Shown: positions 1-12,226, counted from the stretch's first letter. The stretch is DNA of 64,000 bases from Euclidia mi (GCA_944739405.2 OX123186.2:14220995-14284994); one strand, 5' to 3'. The notes: generated from the sequence alone by a model not told the origin. A program made the numbers and translations.

Positions 1-258
1 ATTTTTCCAAGTAATTGGTTTCGCGTAATCACAACACGGCGTCGGGACGTGACGACCCCACCGCCCACTGGGAGAGTTAATCTGACGAGTAGATACTCGT
101 CATAGTATCTCCCCCAGTGCAAGCAGTCAACCGAAAGATGGCGGTCAAACCATCCGAACCTGGCGGAAGAAAATCCTAGATGCTAGATGGGCAGCAGCGT
201 CCAGCACTAAAGACTTCCGCCACTGCGATCGCCAATACGCCTGCCAAGCGTGGCGATT

Positions 259-1731
259 ATGGCAAATCCCCCCATCATGAACCACACCTATAAAAACCGG
301 CCCCTAGTCCCCGGCGGCCCCGCTAGTCCTGGTTATGGTAGCGGCCATGGTAACGGCGGGGCAAGGGGTGCGAAGAATCTCCGGAAGAGATCGGGCTACC
401 ACCACCAACGACAATTGGCCCTGGCAACACTGAACACGCACACACTGCGGACCGACGAGAAGATTGTCGAGCTGGAAGAAGCATTGAGCAAGTTGCGATG
501 GGATGTCATAGGCCTATCCGAAGTCCGAAGACAGGGGGAGGACTCGATAGTTCTCAATTCCGGTAACTTGCTCTTCTACCGGGAGGGCGACCAACAGTCC
601 CAAGGTGGTGTCGGGTTCATCGTCCACAAATCTCTCGTGACCAACGTGGTAAATATCGGGAGTGTGTCGAGCAGGGTAGCGTACCTTATACTCAGAATAT
701 CCAAGCGGTATTCGCTGAAGGTCATACAGGTATACGCTCCGACCTCGTCGCACCCCGATGAGGAGGTGGAAGCCATGTACGAGGATATATCTCGGGCTAT
801 ACATGGCTACAAAATCCATTACACCGTGGTCATGGGAGATTTTAACGCGAAACTGGGCAAACGCGACGGTGATGAGCTGAGAGTGGGGCAATTTGGTTAT
901 GGGCATCGGAATTCCCGGGGTCACTTGCTGGTTAGCTTTATGGAGAAGGAAGGACTCTATATGATGAACTCCTTCTTCAAGAAGCGAGAATGCCGCAAGT
1001 GGACCTGGGTAAGTCCAGACGGTGCAACCAAAAATGAGATCGACTTTATCATGTCGACGAAGAGGCAGATATTCAATGATGTCTCCGTGATCAATTCACT
1101 TAAAGTGGGGAGCGATCACCGAATGGTAAGAGGCACATTGAATATCTGTACAAGCCTCGAACGGTCGAGGTTGATAAAGTCCGCGCTCCGACCGGCACCG
1201 GTTCATATTCAAAACCCCGAGAGCTTTCAGCTCGAACTCAAGAACCGTTTCGAATGCCTGGGCGAATGCGTAGATGTGGACGAGTACAGTAACGGGTTCG
1301 TGGATGCTGTCCATAAAACAGGGGCTAAATTCTTTAAGCCCCAAAAAAGCAAGAGAACCAGCAAGATCTCAGATCCGACCCTCGAGCTGTTAGAGGAAAG
1401 GCGCAAGATGGTTCTGCTATCCTCCGACGACATGCCGAAATATCGGCACCTCAACAGACAGATCTCTAAGTCTCTGACTCGCGATCTCCGCCAATACAAC
1501 ACAAAACGTGTTCGTGAGGCGATCGAGCAGAATAAGGGTTCCAAAGTGTTCCAGAGGGATCTGTCTGTTGGGCAGAGTCAGCTGACAAAGCTGAAGACGG
1601 AGGATGGCAGAATCGTATCGTCCAAGCCTGAGCTCTTGGAGGAGATCGAAAGGTTCTATGGACAGCTATACACGACAACGCAACAACCCGCAAGCACTCC
1701 AGCGTCAGACCCTAGAGCTGGATTGACCTGA
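259..1731 (+). pseudogene. RTE ORF, endonuclease half, ends at an in-frame TGA
   Basis: The first ATG in this frame is at 259; a GTG lies upstream at 250. The first ~45 residues are low-complexity and basic. The endonuclease domain follows, with its signature residues visible: Asn in LATLNTHTL, Glu in LSEVRRQG, Tyr in QVYAPTS, Asp/Asn in MGDFNAKLG, and SDH in VGSDHRMV. The domain nicks target DNA to prime reverse transcription in the nucleus. Beyond ~residue 300 comes the linker that precedes the RT in this clade. The frame stops at TGA 1729-1731, but the same frame reopens immediately and continues into the RT, so this is one ORF broken by a single nonsense change. A CGA-to-TGA transition at a CpG is the likely cause (inference). 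Confidence in the enzyme class is high. Confidence 0.88.
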
Positions 1732-3252
1732 CACTATACCGAAGATATCCCGGACGTCAGCATGCACGAGATTAGTGTGGCTCTCAAACAGCTCAAAATC
1801 AACAAGGCGCCGGGTGATGACGGAATTACGAGCGAGCTTCTGAAGGCCGGCGGTGCACCCGCTAGAGAAGCCCTCCGGAAGCTATTTAATTCCGTCATTC
1901 TCGAGGGTAAAACGCCGCAGGCGTGGCACAGAGGTGTGGTGGTGCTTTTCAATAAGAAAGGGGATAAAACCCTCTTAAAGAACTACAGACCCATCACACT
2001 TCTGAGCCACGTCTACAAGCTGTTTTCGAGGGTCATCACGAATCGTCTCGAGAGCAAGCTAGACGACTTCCAGCCTCCCGAACAAGCCGGTTTCCGTAAA
2101 GGCTATAGTACCATAGACCACATACATACGCTGCGGCAGGTTATACAGAAGTCCGAGGAGTATAACCAGCCCCTATGCTTGGCGTTTGTGGACTATGAGA
2201 AAGCCTTCGATTCGATCGAAACCTGGGCGGTGCTACAGTCTCTCCAACGGTGCCGGATTGACTACCGATATATCGAAGTGCTGAAGTGTTTGTATGAAAA
2301 CGCCACTATGTCAGTCCGCCTCCAGGATCAGAATTCGAAACCTATTCAACTCCAGCGAGGGGTGAGACAGGGGGATGTCATATCCCCGAAACTGTTTACC
2401 ACTGCGCTGGAGGATGTTTTCAAGCTTCTGGACTGGAATGGGCTCGGCATCAACATCAACGGCGAGTACATCACTCACCTTCGATTCGCAGACGATATCG
2501 TAGTCATGGCTGAGACCATGGAAGACCTAGGCACAATGCTCGATGGCCTCTGTAGAGTCTCTCAACAAGTAGGTCTTAAGATGAACATGGACAAGACGAA
2601 AATCATGTCGAACGTCCATGTTGTACCTGCTCCTATTCAGGTTGGGAACTCTACGCTCGAAGTTGTCGACAAGTATACCTACCTGGGACAAGTAGTCCAA
2701 TTAGGTAGGTCCAACTTCGAGAAGGAGGTCAATCGTCGAATCCAACTCGGTTGGGCAGCGTTCGGGAAGCTACAACATATCTTCTCGTTCGATATCCCGC
2801 AGTGTCTCAAGACGAAAGTCTTTGACCAGTGTGTGTTGCCAGTGATGACTTACGGATCAGAGACGTGGTCGCTCACTATGGGCCTTATCAGAAGGCTCAA
2901 GGTCACTCAGAGGGCGATGGAGAGAGCTGTGCTTGGAGTTTCCCTGCGAGATCGAATCAGAAATGAGGAGATCCGCAGTAGAACCAAAGTCGCCGACATA
3001 GCTCTCCGGATAGCCAAGCTGAAGTGGCAGTGGGCAGGGTACATAGCTCGAAGAACCGATGGCCGTTGGGGCAGAAAGGTTCTGGAGTGGCGGCCACGTA
3101 CCGGACGACGCAGCAGAGGTAGGCCCCCCGCAAGATGGACCGACGACCTCGTCAAGATCGCGGGAGGCGGTTGGATGCGGGCGGCTCAAGACCGGTCTGT
3201 GTGGAGAACCTTAAGGGAGGCCTATGTCCAGCAGTGGACGTCGTTTGGCTGA
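1732..3252 (+). pseudogene. RTE ORF, reverse transcriptase half
   Basis: This continues the 259 frame after the in-frame TGA. The RT domain carries motif A (AFVDYEKAFDSI), motif B (RQGDVISPKLF) and the catalytic FADD near 2485-2496, so every palm motif I can check is intact. The C-terminal part has the usual basic tail rich in RGRPPARW-type residues and ends at TGA 3250-3252. There is no RNase H, as expected for RTE. The first ATG after the stop is at 1762, so if translated alone this half would lack endonuclease. It probably could not mobilise itself without readthrough, but the RT looks undamaged. Confidence 0.88.
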
Positions 3253-3302
3253 TATGATGAATCACAACACTGTATCACATTTATGGGTTACGGGATAAAT
3301 TA

Positions 3303-3530
3303 TTGTAGCGCGTAGCGTAAGTTGGCTTGCCGTTTGTAGGTCGGCAAAGTTAAGCAACGTTTGCACAGGTCAGAAATTGGATGGATGACCGCGTGTGGCA
3401 TTTACATAAGAGAGCTACAGTGCTTCGAAAGCATGTAAAGCTGACGATGCCGGTTCTTATGTCGCGGCAAGAATTGTTAGGCAATGTCGGCAACCATTGG
3501 GCGGTCTAAAAACTGAACACCAGAGCCATA
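3303..3530 (+). repeat. 5S rRNA-derived SINE-like repeat, copy 1
   Basis: The stretch GGCAAAGTTAAGCAACG followed by TTGGATGGATGACCGC matches the internal promoter region and 3' half of insect 5S rRNA in order and spacing. The rest is not a 5S gene: the head begins TGTAGCGCGTAGCG and the tail carries a GGGCGGTCT...GAACACCAGA block. The same head, 5S-like core and tail recur near 25.5 kb and 50.4 kb. A 5S-promoted SINE (SINE3-like) fits best. Boundaries come from comparing the three copies by eye. Confidence 0.65.
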
Positions 3531-4900
3531 TGTTCTCCTTCTCTTCTAGCATTGTAGTACTTGTATCTTTACATTCTGACATTTTTGATTTGACATTTGT
3601 AATTTTATTTATTTTGTTTTGACATTGTTATTTTCTTTTGACATTTAAAATTACTTAAGTAATATATTATTATTTTATTTTTTAGACATTCTTAAATTGA
3701 CATTCAATAATATTTTTTGACATTTAAATATATGACATTTTATTGTTTAAATTTGTATAATTTTACATATTGTTTACAACATGTATTTTACTATGTATTA
3801 GCATGTAAAGTTGTGAGTACGATGTGGGCATTATTAAACATATAAGCAAATAGTTGTGGCAACCTGTCTGATGGCTTAGGCTGACATGCTTATGCATACA
3901 CCTTCTGATGGCGTGGAGGCATAGTGATACAGATCGTGCTGGCTCCCTCAATCAAGGTTGAGCCGTACGATTGCTGTTGAATGCGGGCCATCAGTGGGCC
4001 GAGTCAGTCAAAAGCGTCAGATGATTTCCTGCATTGTACTTGCATACTAAACCCTTTTTTTTTGTCTGGACTTTAAAAGATCAAGAAAAGACTAAAGAAA
4101 TTGAAGTGACAAAAAAAAATAATGACTCTGAGTTTGTTTCGGCTTTTCTTCTCAAGAAGTCATTTAGCTAGGAAAAGCCTGCCTCATCTAGAATAGGGTT
4201 TTGACATGTATAAGTGTTGTAAACAACCAAAATGCAGAAATAAATATGTCTTTATATCTTTATGTCTTTAGCACGGGTAAATGTCATATGCATGAAAATA
4301 AATACCCATATGTGATGATCACCGTGGCGAGGTACTGTAATATTATTTCAGTTTGTCTGTGACTGTTACAGGTTGTTGTCTTTCACACTAACAGTTTCTA
4401 TCCTTCTCTGTGTACCTTGTGTATTCTTAGACTTTAAATAACACGCTTTCAGCGACAAGAAAACTGTCGAACATCAATAAAACCACAAACTTGACAATAA
4501 ATCGTGTATAAATCATAAATTCACAGACAAAGATTCTTGCTGTACCTACTCGAATGTAAATCCGAAATGATATACGTTCAACAAAAAGCCTAAAACCCAG
4601 CAAACCAAATCTCGCAGTACATTAAACTCGTAACTTGTCCGAAATTTCTAACTTTTGCCCATAAAAGTGCGTAGACAAATACAGAATATATTAAGGTATA
4701 TGTAATAAAATGGATTTAATTTTGTGGTTGTAAGAAAAAAAATATAAGTAAGTAATCTTTTAAAAGAGTTTATATTAAGGTTTGCTTAGAGTCAAATAAA
4801 TCAGAAATTCTTATGAAGAAAATTTTCGCTTCGGTCATTGGCAGTATGTTGCTGATCTACTCATAGCCACGAAACTTTACAAGAAGTAGAGAATGAGGCC
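3531..4900. other. AT-rich non-coding DNA
   Basis: No reading frame or recognisable domain. The stretch 3560-3760 is a run of loosely repeated short pieces of the form TTTGACATT. I see no tRNA-like box or terminal repeat here. Confidence 0.5.
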
Positions 4901-4901
4901 A

Positions 4902-4965
4902 CGATTATGTCTTAGTCTTCACGATGCAGACTCAAGTCTCCATTTTGAAGACTAAGACGTAATCG
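4902..4965. repeat. Inverted repeat, 19-bp arms
   Basis: CGATTATGTCTTAGTCTTC (4902-4920) pairs with 4947-4965 with one mismatch across a 26-nt loop. It could be a small fold-back MITE or the relic of one. Confidence 0.7.
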
Positions 4966-5387
4966 TATAATATGAGTAATTAATGAAATATATAGCAATG
5001 GATTACCATTGATTAAAGAAGGCACCTCAGAATCCGAGGATTCACCCTCTGACGCCATTTATACTAATATTATAAAGCTGAAGAGTTGTTTGTTTGTTTA
5101 TTTACCTATTATAATAATTATTTGTGCTGAAAAGTATCACATTGTGAGCCACAAATGCGGCGCTGCAGCCCTAAATAACGCGGTCACAGCTGGTCATGGA
5201 GCATATTAATTATTTTCTTTAATATTGTCTGCAACCTCTACGATCTTTAAGTAATCTTTCAGTTGATTCGCGATATTCAGGACACTTTAAGATTCTTCCA
5301 TGAGAATGACATCTTGAGAATGACCGACTAGTGTACCACGCTTAATTTCAAAATGTACTGTGTAATAGTCAACGAAAACGAAATATC
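4966..5387. other. Non-coding DNA with a possible repeat tail
   Basis: The motif TACTAATATTATAAAGCTG near 5062 followed by a TTTGTTTGTTTA run resembles a very common lepidopteran repeat tail, recognised from memory. The 66-residue frame at 5009 has no family features and is probably chance. Confidence 0.35.
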
Positions 5388-5445
5388 ACACCATAGGAAT
5401 TTGGTCGGAAAAACATAGGTTTTGCCGACCAAATTCCTATGGTGT
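5388..5445. repeat. Perfect fold-back hairpin, 21-bp arms
   Basis: The arm 5388-5408 (ACACCATAGGAATTTGGTCGG) is the exact reverse complement of 5425-5445. After one mismatch the stem gains four more A-T pairs. The 16-nt spacer leaves no room for a gene. A fold-back MITE or two head-to-head element ends are the likely explanations. Confidence 0.85.
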
Positions 5446-6355
5446 AGATATAGATCTGCAGTTGCATCTGTTCACGAAGCCATCAGAAAACCAATGAGGC
5501 AAGCAAAAGCTGCCGTAAAAATATCAGTTATAATTCCTACTTGTAATACACTGAGGTTTGAGGCAGAATTCAATAAAACCGAGTGGCCGCAAACATTCCA
5601 TCGACTGAAACACAGACTGTTCTGTTACCTAACAACATAGTTTTATAACTGTTGAAAATATCCGGGCTTGTTACACCGCTTCGGTTAGTGTTTTGGTTAT
5701 TATAGTACAAATAAATTTTGTTAGTTGCCAACGGTTGCGTCCGCGTAAGCTTCAGTATGTATAATATACTAACATTTGTCCGCGGCTTTGGAGGTGTGGG
5801 TAAAGGTAGCGCATATGCTCTTTTTTTACGTGGAAGAGTAACAAACATTAAATTATCCATCCATTCTTAGAAACTTACACATGTTGTTATCAAGTCTGTG
5901 GTAAGAGACATTGGGTGGACGAGGTGTTGTAAAAAAATATGAATTTATTATACAAAGCTGATAAATGCCTAACCGCATACCGTAGGTGTAGCGGATTTTG
6001 GAACAAATATTGCAGATTTTTATTGAAACGAATATTTGACGTTGTGCCGTTTCACAATTTCATACGACAATACGTAGGTTTCTTTTATGGCTAGTGGTTA
6101 CTGCAGAATAAATAGCGCAGATTTATTCGACAAATTTTTAAAATTATCCGTAAATGTTATGATTTTAAAATGAAAATATTATCTTTATAAAATATCTTAT
6201 GCTAATACTTGTGGTGCCATAATAAAAACCGAGGAGGTGTTCTCACTCGCATATATTAAATATATCTCGATATAAATGATTTTATTGATAGATGCGAGTG
6301 GGTCAAATGTAAAGTATTAATTGAATTGTATAATAGCACCTTTGCTATTCATGAC
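5446..6355. other. Non-coding DNA, nothing recognised
   Basis: AT-rich, with only short frames and no domain signal. I do not see a promoter, RNA gene or repeat end that I can defend. Confidence 0.4.
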
Positions 6356-6359
6356 TGCA

Positions 6360-6540
6360 CAGTTGGCGTAGTGGTTTAAGCGGTCGCCTCGCCGCTTGGT
6401 ACTGCGCCGCGTGACTTGGTTCGATTCCCACACGAGACAACACTTCGTGTGATCTACAAATTGTTGTATAGAGTCTGGGTGTTCATTGTGTCCGTTGGTT
6501 GTATGTTTGTAAAGTCCCCCGCGACACAGGCATTTCTTCA
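6360..6540 (+). repeat. tRNA-derived SINE, family 1, copy 1
   Basis: The polymerase III box A (TGGCGTAGTGGTTTAAGCGG) and box B (GGTTCGATTCCC) are spaced as in a tRNA. The body after them, with GTGTGATCTACAAATTGTTG and GTCTGGGTG, is not tRNA. The same body recurs at 7190-7380, so this is a repeat rather than a tRNA gene. Confidence 0.75.
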
Positions 6541-6559
6541 GCAAGGCAGCGATAGCCTA

Positions 6560-6755
6560 GTGGATACAAACCATTTTCTTCAAACATCCTCAAATCAAGG
6601 TGGGGAAATACTTTTGAGCAGTAGTGTACATAGAAACAGTCAGACTAAGACAAACACCCATGTTTACGTACACAAATGTTTGACTTGCGCGGGAATCGAA
6701 ACCGCGAACATCGGCGTGGCGGTCGTTCACACTCCCGCTACGCCACTGGTTCAGT
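6560..6755 (-). repeat. tRNA-derived SINE on the minus strand
   Basis: On the minus strand, GTGGCGTAGCGGGAGTGTG (box A-like) is followed by GGTTTCGATTCCCGCG (box B-like). It abuts the plus-strand SINE just upstream, so two SINEs sit head to tail in opposite orientation. The body differs from family 1. Confidence 0.65.
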
Positions 6756-7185
6756 AGACTTTGCCTGTGACTCCTTAAAGCTGCTGCCTTACTGAGAAGA
6801 AGACACGAAGACTGTTTATAAACAAGACTGATATCGTTTGTTTCACCCTTAACCTACTACATAGTAGGCCTGCTAAAGATTTCTCTACATAACAAAGCTC
6901 CCGACTGATATAACGCTCCAATCCTGACATACATACTTGCCTCAAACGGTTTGTTATCTCAAATATACTCGTACTAGGGAATACAGCAAATACATTACTC
7001 ATTACATAGAATGCTCAGAAACCGATAAATTCGAAGACTATTGGATTATCTCCAATCTTATTTCCTTGCCTAGACGTTACACAAGTAAAAGTTACAATAC
7101 TGAAAAAGCTCGCGACTTTTCTACATAAGCTAGATCGATGACAGTTTTATAGCGGCAATGGGAAGTCTTGGATATTGCTAGAGGT
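6756..7185. other. Non-coding DNA between SINEs
   Basis: There are short frames only (up to ~75 residues), with no domain features. Nothing else is recognised. Confidence 0.4.
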
Positions 7186-7189
7186 TTGC

Positions 7190-7385
7190 CTGTTCATGTT
7201 GCTTAGCGGTTTAAGCGGTATTTTCGCTGTTTCGCACTGCATCGAGAGTCGTGGGTTCAATTCCCACACGATAAAATACTTTGTGTGATCCACAAAATGT
7301 TGTTTCGAGACTGGGTGCTTTTTGTGTTCGTTGATTGAACATTTGTAAAGTCCTTCATGACACGCGATTAATTACTAATACAGAA
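7190..7385 (+). repeat. tRNA-derived SINE, family 1, copy 2
   Basis: TTAGCGGTTTAAGCGG (box A-like, degraded) and GGGTTCAATTCCCACACG (box B) are followed by the GTGTGATCCACAAAATGTTG body seen at 6360-6540. It is older-looking than copy 1. Confidence 0.7.
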
Positions 7386-7439
7386 GTAGTCCTTTAAAAA
7401 AAATTTGGAAAGACGTGTACACGAAAAATTATTACATCG

Positions 7440-7600
7440 TTCTTGTATGGCACAATGGTTTAATTAGTCATCAGAGCGTATGTTGCGAGTTCAACTCCAT
7501 ACAGAGCAAGCATTGTGTTTTTGTTATATTGCCTCTAGGGACAGATAGGGTTGCTGCCGCTAATTGTCTTTGGTTACGTCTAGGGAATACTTTCCTTGTG
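7440..7600 (+). repeat. Degraded tRNA-derived SINE
   Basis: GTATGGCACAATGGTTTAATTAG and CGAGTTCAACTCC resemble boxes A and B at tRNA-like spacing. The following body contains CCTCTAGGGACAGATAGGG. The call is weaker than the neighbouring SINEs because both boxes are eroded. Confidence 0.5.
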
Positions 7601-9357
7601 TGATAGCTAAAGTTTCTTTGAACGAGATTTAAGGAAGTATGCAATTTTGAGTAGTTTCAGTATGAGATTACGAACATTGAGATAAAGTACCTTGCCGTAT
7701 TTCTACAGTTCCAACAGATTTACAGTAACAAAGACCAGCTACCACCCCATTTTCTTTTATTTTTCGATGTGTTGTTTGAGCCCTAGATTAGATTTCTTAT
7801 TTAAAAAATCTATTCCCTTCTGCCAGCTAAATAGAGCTGCGAATTTCTTTTAAAATTGCACTATTCAAATTGCGCTACGTTTGGAACTTTGAATAGGATT
7901 CCGCTGTGCCCTACTTCTCATAAATATGAAGAATAACATTTAATTTATTGTCTACTAAATTTTGAATATTCGTTTTGAAGCTTTGTTACATGAGATATCT
8001 TTGATTACATCTTAAGATGTCAATAAATGCAATCCCTCTTCGGAACTTAATTTAAATCGAAATATTTGCTACCAATATTTGGGTCAATAATTATGTTATT
8101 TTACCGTCCAGTTTAATTATTTCAAGGGACTTTGAATTCTCTTACGTAATTAATATTGAATTTACTATTTTTGTATCGAATCATGAATATCTCGAAATAG
8201 AAATGGTAACGAGGCATATTGGAGAAATTCTCAACTGGATTTGATGAGAAGGAAAATGTTTTATATAGCGTTGGAGGCGCAGTTTACATGCAGAGTTTGT
8301 TTACCATGTAAACTATGTAGGCCCAGTCGTCAGAAAATAACGTAGTTTGTTTTGGACCTTGATATTTTGTTACTATTTATATTATTTTATAGCTCTAAGT
8401 GACATGACAGCGAGACATTTGGTTGAAACATGATCTAAAACTTTATATTACGTCAATGTGTATAAAACTCTGCCGTTATAGAGTGACAGGCAACGCACAG
8501 CCAAAACTAGTGGGTGCATGAAGCTAAACAAGAAATATATGTTTCTCGAGGAGTATAGAAGAGTACTTAGTAGATTTTAATGCCAAGCGGGTGGTGCCGC
8601 TGTCAATATCTCGTACATTATAATTTACTAACAGACAATAAAGAACATCGTTACATCTGCACTGAAGAGGTAAGAACACCTTGTTAAAATACTAAAATAA
8701 ATTGAAGCAAAAATACTCTAGTAATTATAATAACAACAGCTTTAAACAATTGTTATCGACCCCATTTCTAGTTAAAGCCTAAAAGGTGCTTTAAAAGATC
8801 ATTATTATGTTCCGCTCTAGAACTCGTCCAAATTTCAACAGTTACGGAGCCTTTCTGAAACTTCATAGCATCAAAGTACAAACTTTTAATATTTTCTTCA
8901 CAACTGCAAGTGTTGGCTTGCTGTAGATTTAAAGTTTAATGCACACTAAATCGTGTTAGATGCTTGTATGAACACGGATAACGATGACGTACAACACTCG
9001 TGTGAAACTTTGTAAAGGATTTTCTAATTATATTTGCTAAGAAACTTTGATGTATAGTAGATAAACCGTGCTGAATAAGTGATTTAGTAGCCCATCAAAT
9101 TAATTTTTAATTAATTTGACTGCACAATACCGTATTTTCCAAAGTAATATTAATAACAACTACTGTTTTCTGCTGAATACTGAATATTAATATCAAATAT
9201 GCAACGCAACCGCCTTTTCCTTCCAATCATCTCGGCACGCAATTACTTTTCGAAAGTATAGGTACATTTTACATTGTTAACATTCGCTTTTAAAGGTGCA
9301 AAAACAACTTGAGGCAACCTACATCTGTAATGATATCAGCCGATAGACGTACAGTTC
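7601..9357. other. AT-rich non-coding DNA
   Basis: There is no reading frame of note. A 10-bp inverted pair (AGTTTACATG at 8281-8290, complement at 8305-8314) is the only structure I noticed. There are no promoter or RNA-gene signals I can support. Confidence 0.4.
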
Positions 9358-9557
9358 NNNNNNNNNNNNNNNNNNNNNNNNNNNNNNNNNNNNNNNNNNN
9401 NNNNNNNNNNNNNNNNNNNNNNNNNNNNNNNNNNNNNNNNNNNNNNNNNNNNNNNNNNNNNNNNNNNNNNNNNNNNNNNNNNNNNNNNNNNNNNNNNNNN
9501 NNNNNNNNNNNNNNNNNNNNNNNNNNNNNNNNNNNNNNNNNNNNNNNNNNNNNNNNN
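9358..9557. other. Assembly gap of 200 N
   Basis: Exactly 200 undetermined bases, the usual placeholder for a gap of unknown size. Frames drawn across it are not real. Confidence 0.99.
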
Positions 9558-9739
9558 TTCATAATACTGGCATTACGCAGGTTGCCACAAAAAATACACT
9601 CTACAACGAACACAATGACAGAAACGGAGAAAAGTTTTAAATCCCTAACAATCCTATTTATTTGGACACCCCTAAATACATCATAAAGTGGGTCGTTCAG
9701 ACGATATTTAAAAATAGAGATAAAATTTCATGCATGCTT

Positions 9740-10247
9740 TTAAGAGGAAACACGACGGCCGTTTTTCCATACAAACGTAGACTCCTGTTTTCTCCCTGGA
9801 TAATGCCATTAGAGTAATTATTAATTATTTTTCCAAAAGACGTATGGCCCCGATTGGCATGTCCCTATGTTTTTCTTTTTCTTATAAATTAAATATTAAA
9901 AAAGATATGAACCTTCAAATATCTCAAAAATTGGCCAGATTTTCCGCTGTGTTCAAACATCCAAAAAACTAATTTGGCTAGATTATTTAAAAAAAGGAAA
10001 ACATAGTTACACCGCCAAAGCCTTTCTTTAATTTTGTATGAAAAACTAGTTAAATCGATGAAGTTTTGGAGAAGGAATCAAGAGAATGCGAAACGTTGAT
10101 TTTGTGTACATTTAATAGGTATTTTTTCGTCCAGCAGTAGCGTTGTCTCTTTCGCGCTCTGCGGGGGCAGGCTTGAGGCTGCGCGACAGCAATAGATTTT
10201 ACAAATACCTATTATTTAATTCTCTTGCCCGTCGTGTTTCCTCTTAA
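9740..10247. mobile_element. TTAA-flanked MITE (piggyBac type)
   Basis: The element is bounded by TTAA on both sides (9740-9743, 10244-10247). Perfect 15-bp terminal inverted repeats lie just inside: GAGGAAACACGACGG at 9744-9758 and its complement at 10229-10243. It has no coding capacity in ~500 bp. TTAA target duplications are the hallmark of piggyBac-type transposition, so a non-autonomous element of that kind is likely. The family name is unknown. Confidence 0.8.
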
Positions 10248-10667
10248 GTGGTGTCACAGGGATGTAGGAAAGTCGAATTATTTTATTGTTCTAGTCAGCC
10301 TACTAGCTTTATAACTGCAAAAACGTGCATCTATATATTGATTTAATGATTTGAGCGTTAACAATTAATTATTTAGACAAGTATATTAAACGATTGGGGA
10401 TACAAATATATGTTCTTCTTTTCTTTTCAATAAAAAAACGACAAACGTACCTTACTTTTATTTCTCAACCGTTTTAAAACAGTTTACAGAAAACATTGGT
10501 GAGAAGCACCCTCACGGTCTGTGTGCCGTCCTATCATTAATTTTGTTTCTTACGCCCCACTACTTACCTATTTAATTCGAACAAAGTTAAAGAACATATT
10601 TTGAGAGATTTCTGCTGAAGATAGTAGTGGTTATAATAGCACAGTTGGACAGTTAAATATTAAAAGT
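10248..10667. other. Non-coding DNA
   Basis: AT-rich flank between a MITE and the TA tract. No genes or repeat ends recognised. Confidence 0.4.
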
Positions 10668-10811
<144 letters not shown>

Positions 10812-11520
10812 GTTTATTCATTTTTTATGGTTTATATTATACAGAATTATCATCTTCTTTAGATTTCTCTTCAAAACCGAACTCAGACGACGCAGTAAAG
10901 GTAGGCTCTCATAAGGGTGAAGCGAGGATCACTTTGCTGCCTCTTTGAGTAACGTATTCAGGTAGTGACGAGGTGTAAAACTCTTTGCCTGGGTCTGCGT
11001 TACCTCGCGAGTACAATATTCAAGTCGTGGATGAATAGGTATATTCTTGGCAAGCGTGATACATCTTTGGCCGTGCTATAATATTGTATAATATTGCTTA
11101 GCATCAAACGACATCACGTTCGAACGTTAGCATATGCAAAAAAAAAGTGACAACGGACCAGGTTTTACAAAAATATGATTTTTGATTTATCCCTCAATGA
11201 GGTAAAACAAGCGAGCCCACGATTTTACCTACTAGCGATAGCATAAAATACTCATTATAATATAATACTGTTTGTTATATCATACTGACATACCCGGGAG
11301 CGGCAGTCAGTAATTATATCAATTAAATGGGAAAATTTGGCTCACCGCTTAATAGAAAAAGCCTTATTATCGATTTTAAACTTTCGCGATTTGTATACAA
11401 CATAGAAAATAATTTAGAGGGTCTTAATCGCGTTAACTTAACTTATTTAAGGTATAAATACCTATTTGTTTCCGACGTTCCACTCGTCTTGCACCGAGCG
11501 TGGTCGTGGAGAGACTGATG
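10812..11520. other. Non-coding DNA
   Basis: A 63-residue frame at 11327 has no recognisable features. Nothing else is supported. Confidence 0.4.
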
Positions 11521-11523
11521 AGC

Positions 11524-12226
11524 TCAGCGCCGTCTTGTGGAAGTGCGGGTTTTGGCACCTACCCTCACTTGGTCTTTATTTAAGTTCGGAATGTCGGTAC
11601 TCCGACACACTACACTAATGACGTCTACACACTGTTGAGATTTATCACTGTGGCGGTGTTTACATTTGCTGATAACTGGATTCCAAGTAGCCGGTAATCT
11701 ATATCCATCCGCCCGGTTGAAATTGTTATATTTCTTGATTTCTACCACTTCACGTCCTATCCTGGAGTAATAGTGACGATCGGTGGATAAGACTTGTGGT
11801 TGATGCAGTTCTATCCAATGGCTTGGTCCAGACGCCAACAAATGCTCAGCTATCGCCGACTTATTAATATGTCGGTTTTTTTACAGCTGCGATATGTTCC
11901 TTTACTCTTTCAGCGATTGTACGCTTAGTCTGCCCGATATATGAACTACCACAGCTGCAATCGACTTTGTAGACGCCAGGTGTTTAGAGAGGAATGACAT
12001 CCTTTGGGGTACGCAGATTGTGTGATATCTTAGAGAGTGGACTGTATACAGTCTTAATGGAGTATTTCTTGAGTACCGTTCCAACTTTGTCCATCACTCC
12101 CTTTAGATACGGCATGTAAGCGGGCACTCTGCTTACTTCAGGTTTAGGCTCGTTCCTCTTCCGAAGGAGTATGTTTTTTTTTGTAAATGTTGCGCCTAAG
12201 TACCTCCCGAACATGTGACAACTCAC
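11524..12226 (-). pseudogene. Penelope-like linker and GIY-YIG endonuclease, broken
   Basis: The linker (11984-12226) ends in a TAA at 11982-11984. The same frame then continues with PGVYKVDCSCGSSYIGQT and KRTIAERVKEH, the GIY-YIG fold core with the CxC variant of Penelope elements. A second shift at an A-run (about 11877-11883) leads to the last part, 11524-11841, with NKSAIAEHLLASG and REVVEIKKY, which completes the nuclease. The endonuclease would have nicked the target. Order and spacing fit a decayed copy; activity is not expected. Confidence 0.82.

Larger units (their letters stand above)
1..3300 (+). mobile_element. RTE-clade non-LTR retrotransposon, nearly complete
   Basis: A single long reading frame codes for an apurinic-type endonuclease followed by a reverse transcriptase, the arrangement of RTE elements. 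The 5' end is not visible: the first 250 bases appear to be 5' leader, and the element may begin before the window. The 3' end is placed near 3300, where a 5S-like SINE starts; a short ATGATGA-type stretch follows the stop codon. Only one in-frame stop disrupts coding, so this copy is young. The clade comes from motif layout and protein style; the exact family is not known. Confidence 0.85.

Noticed and set aside
514..924. 136-residue minus-strand frame
   Set aside because: Antisense shadow of the RTE endonuclease.
3340..3400. 5S rRNA gene
   Set aside because: Only the core and part of the 3' half match; the flanks recur as a SINE at two other sites.
6360..6440. tRNA gene
   Set aside because: Boxes A and B are present but the body continues as a repeated SINE and no complete cloverleaf forms.
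9290..9686. Open frames across the N gap
   Set aside because: They consist mainly of undetermined bases.
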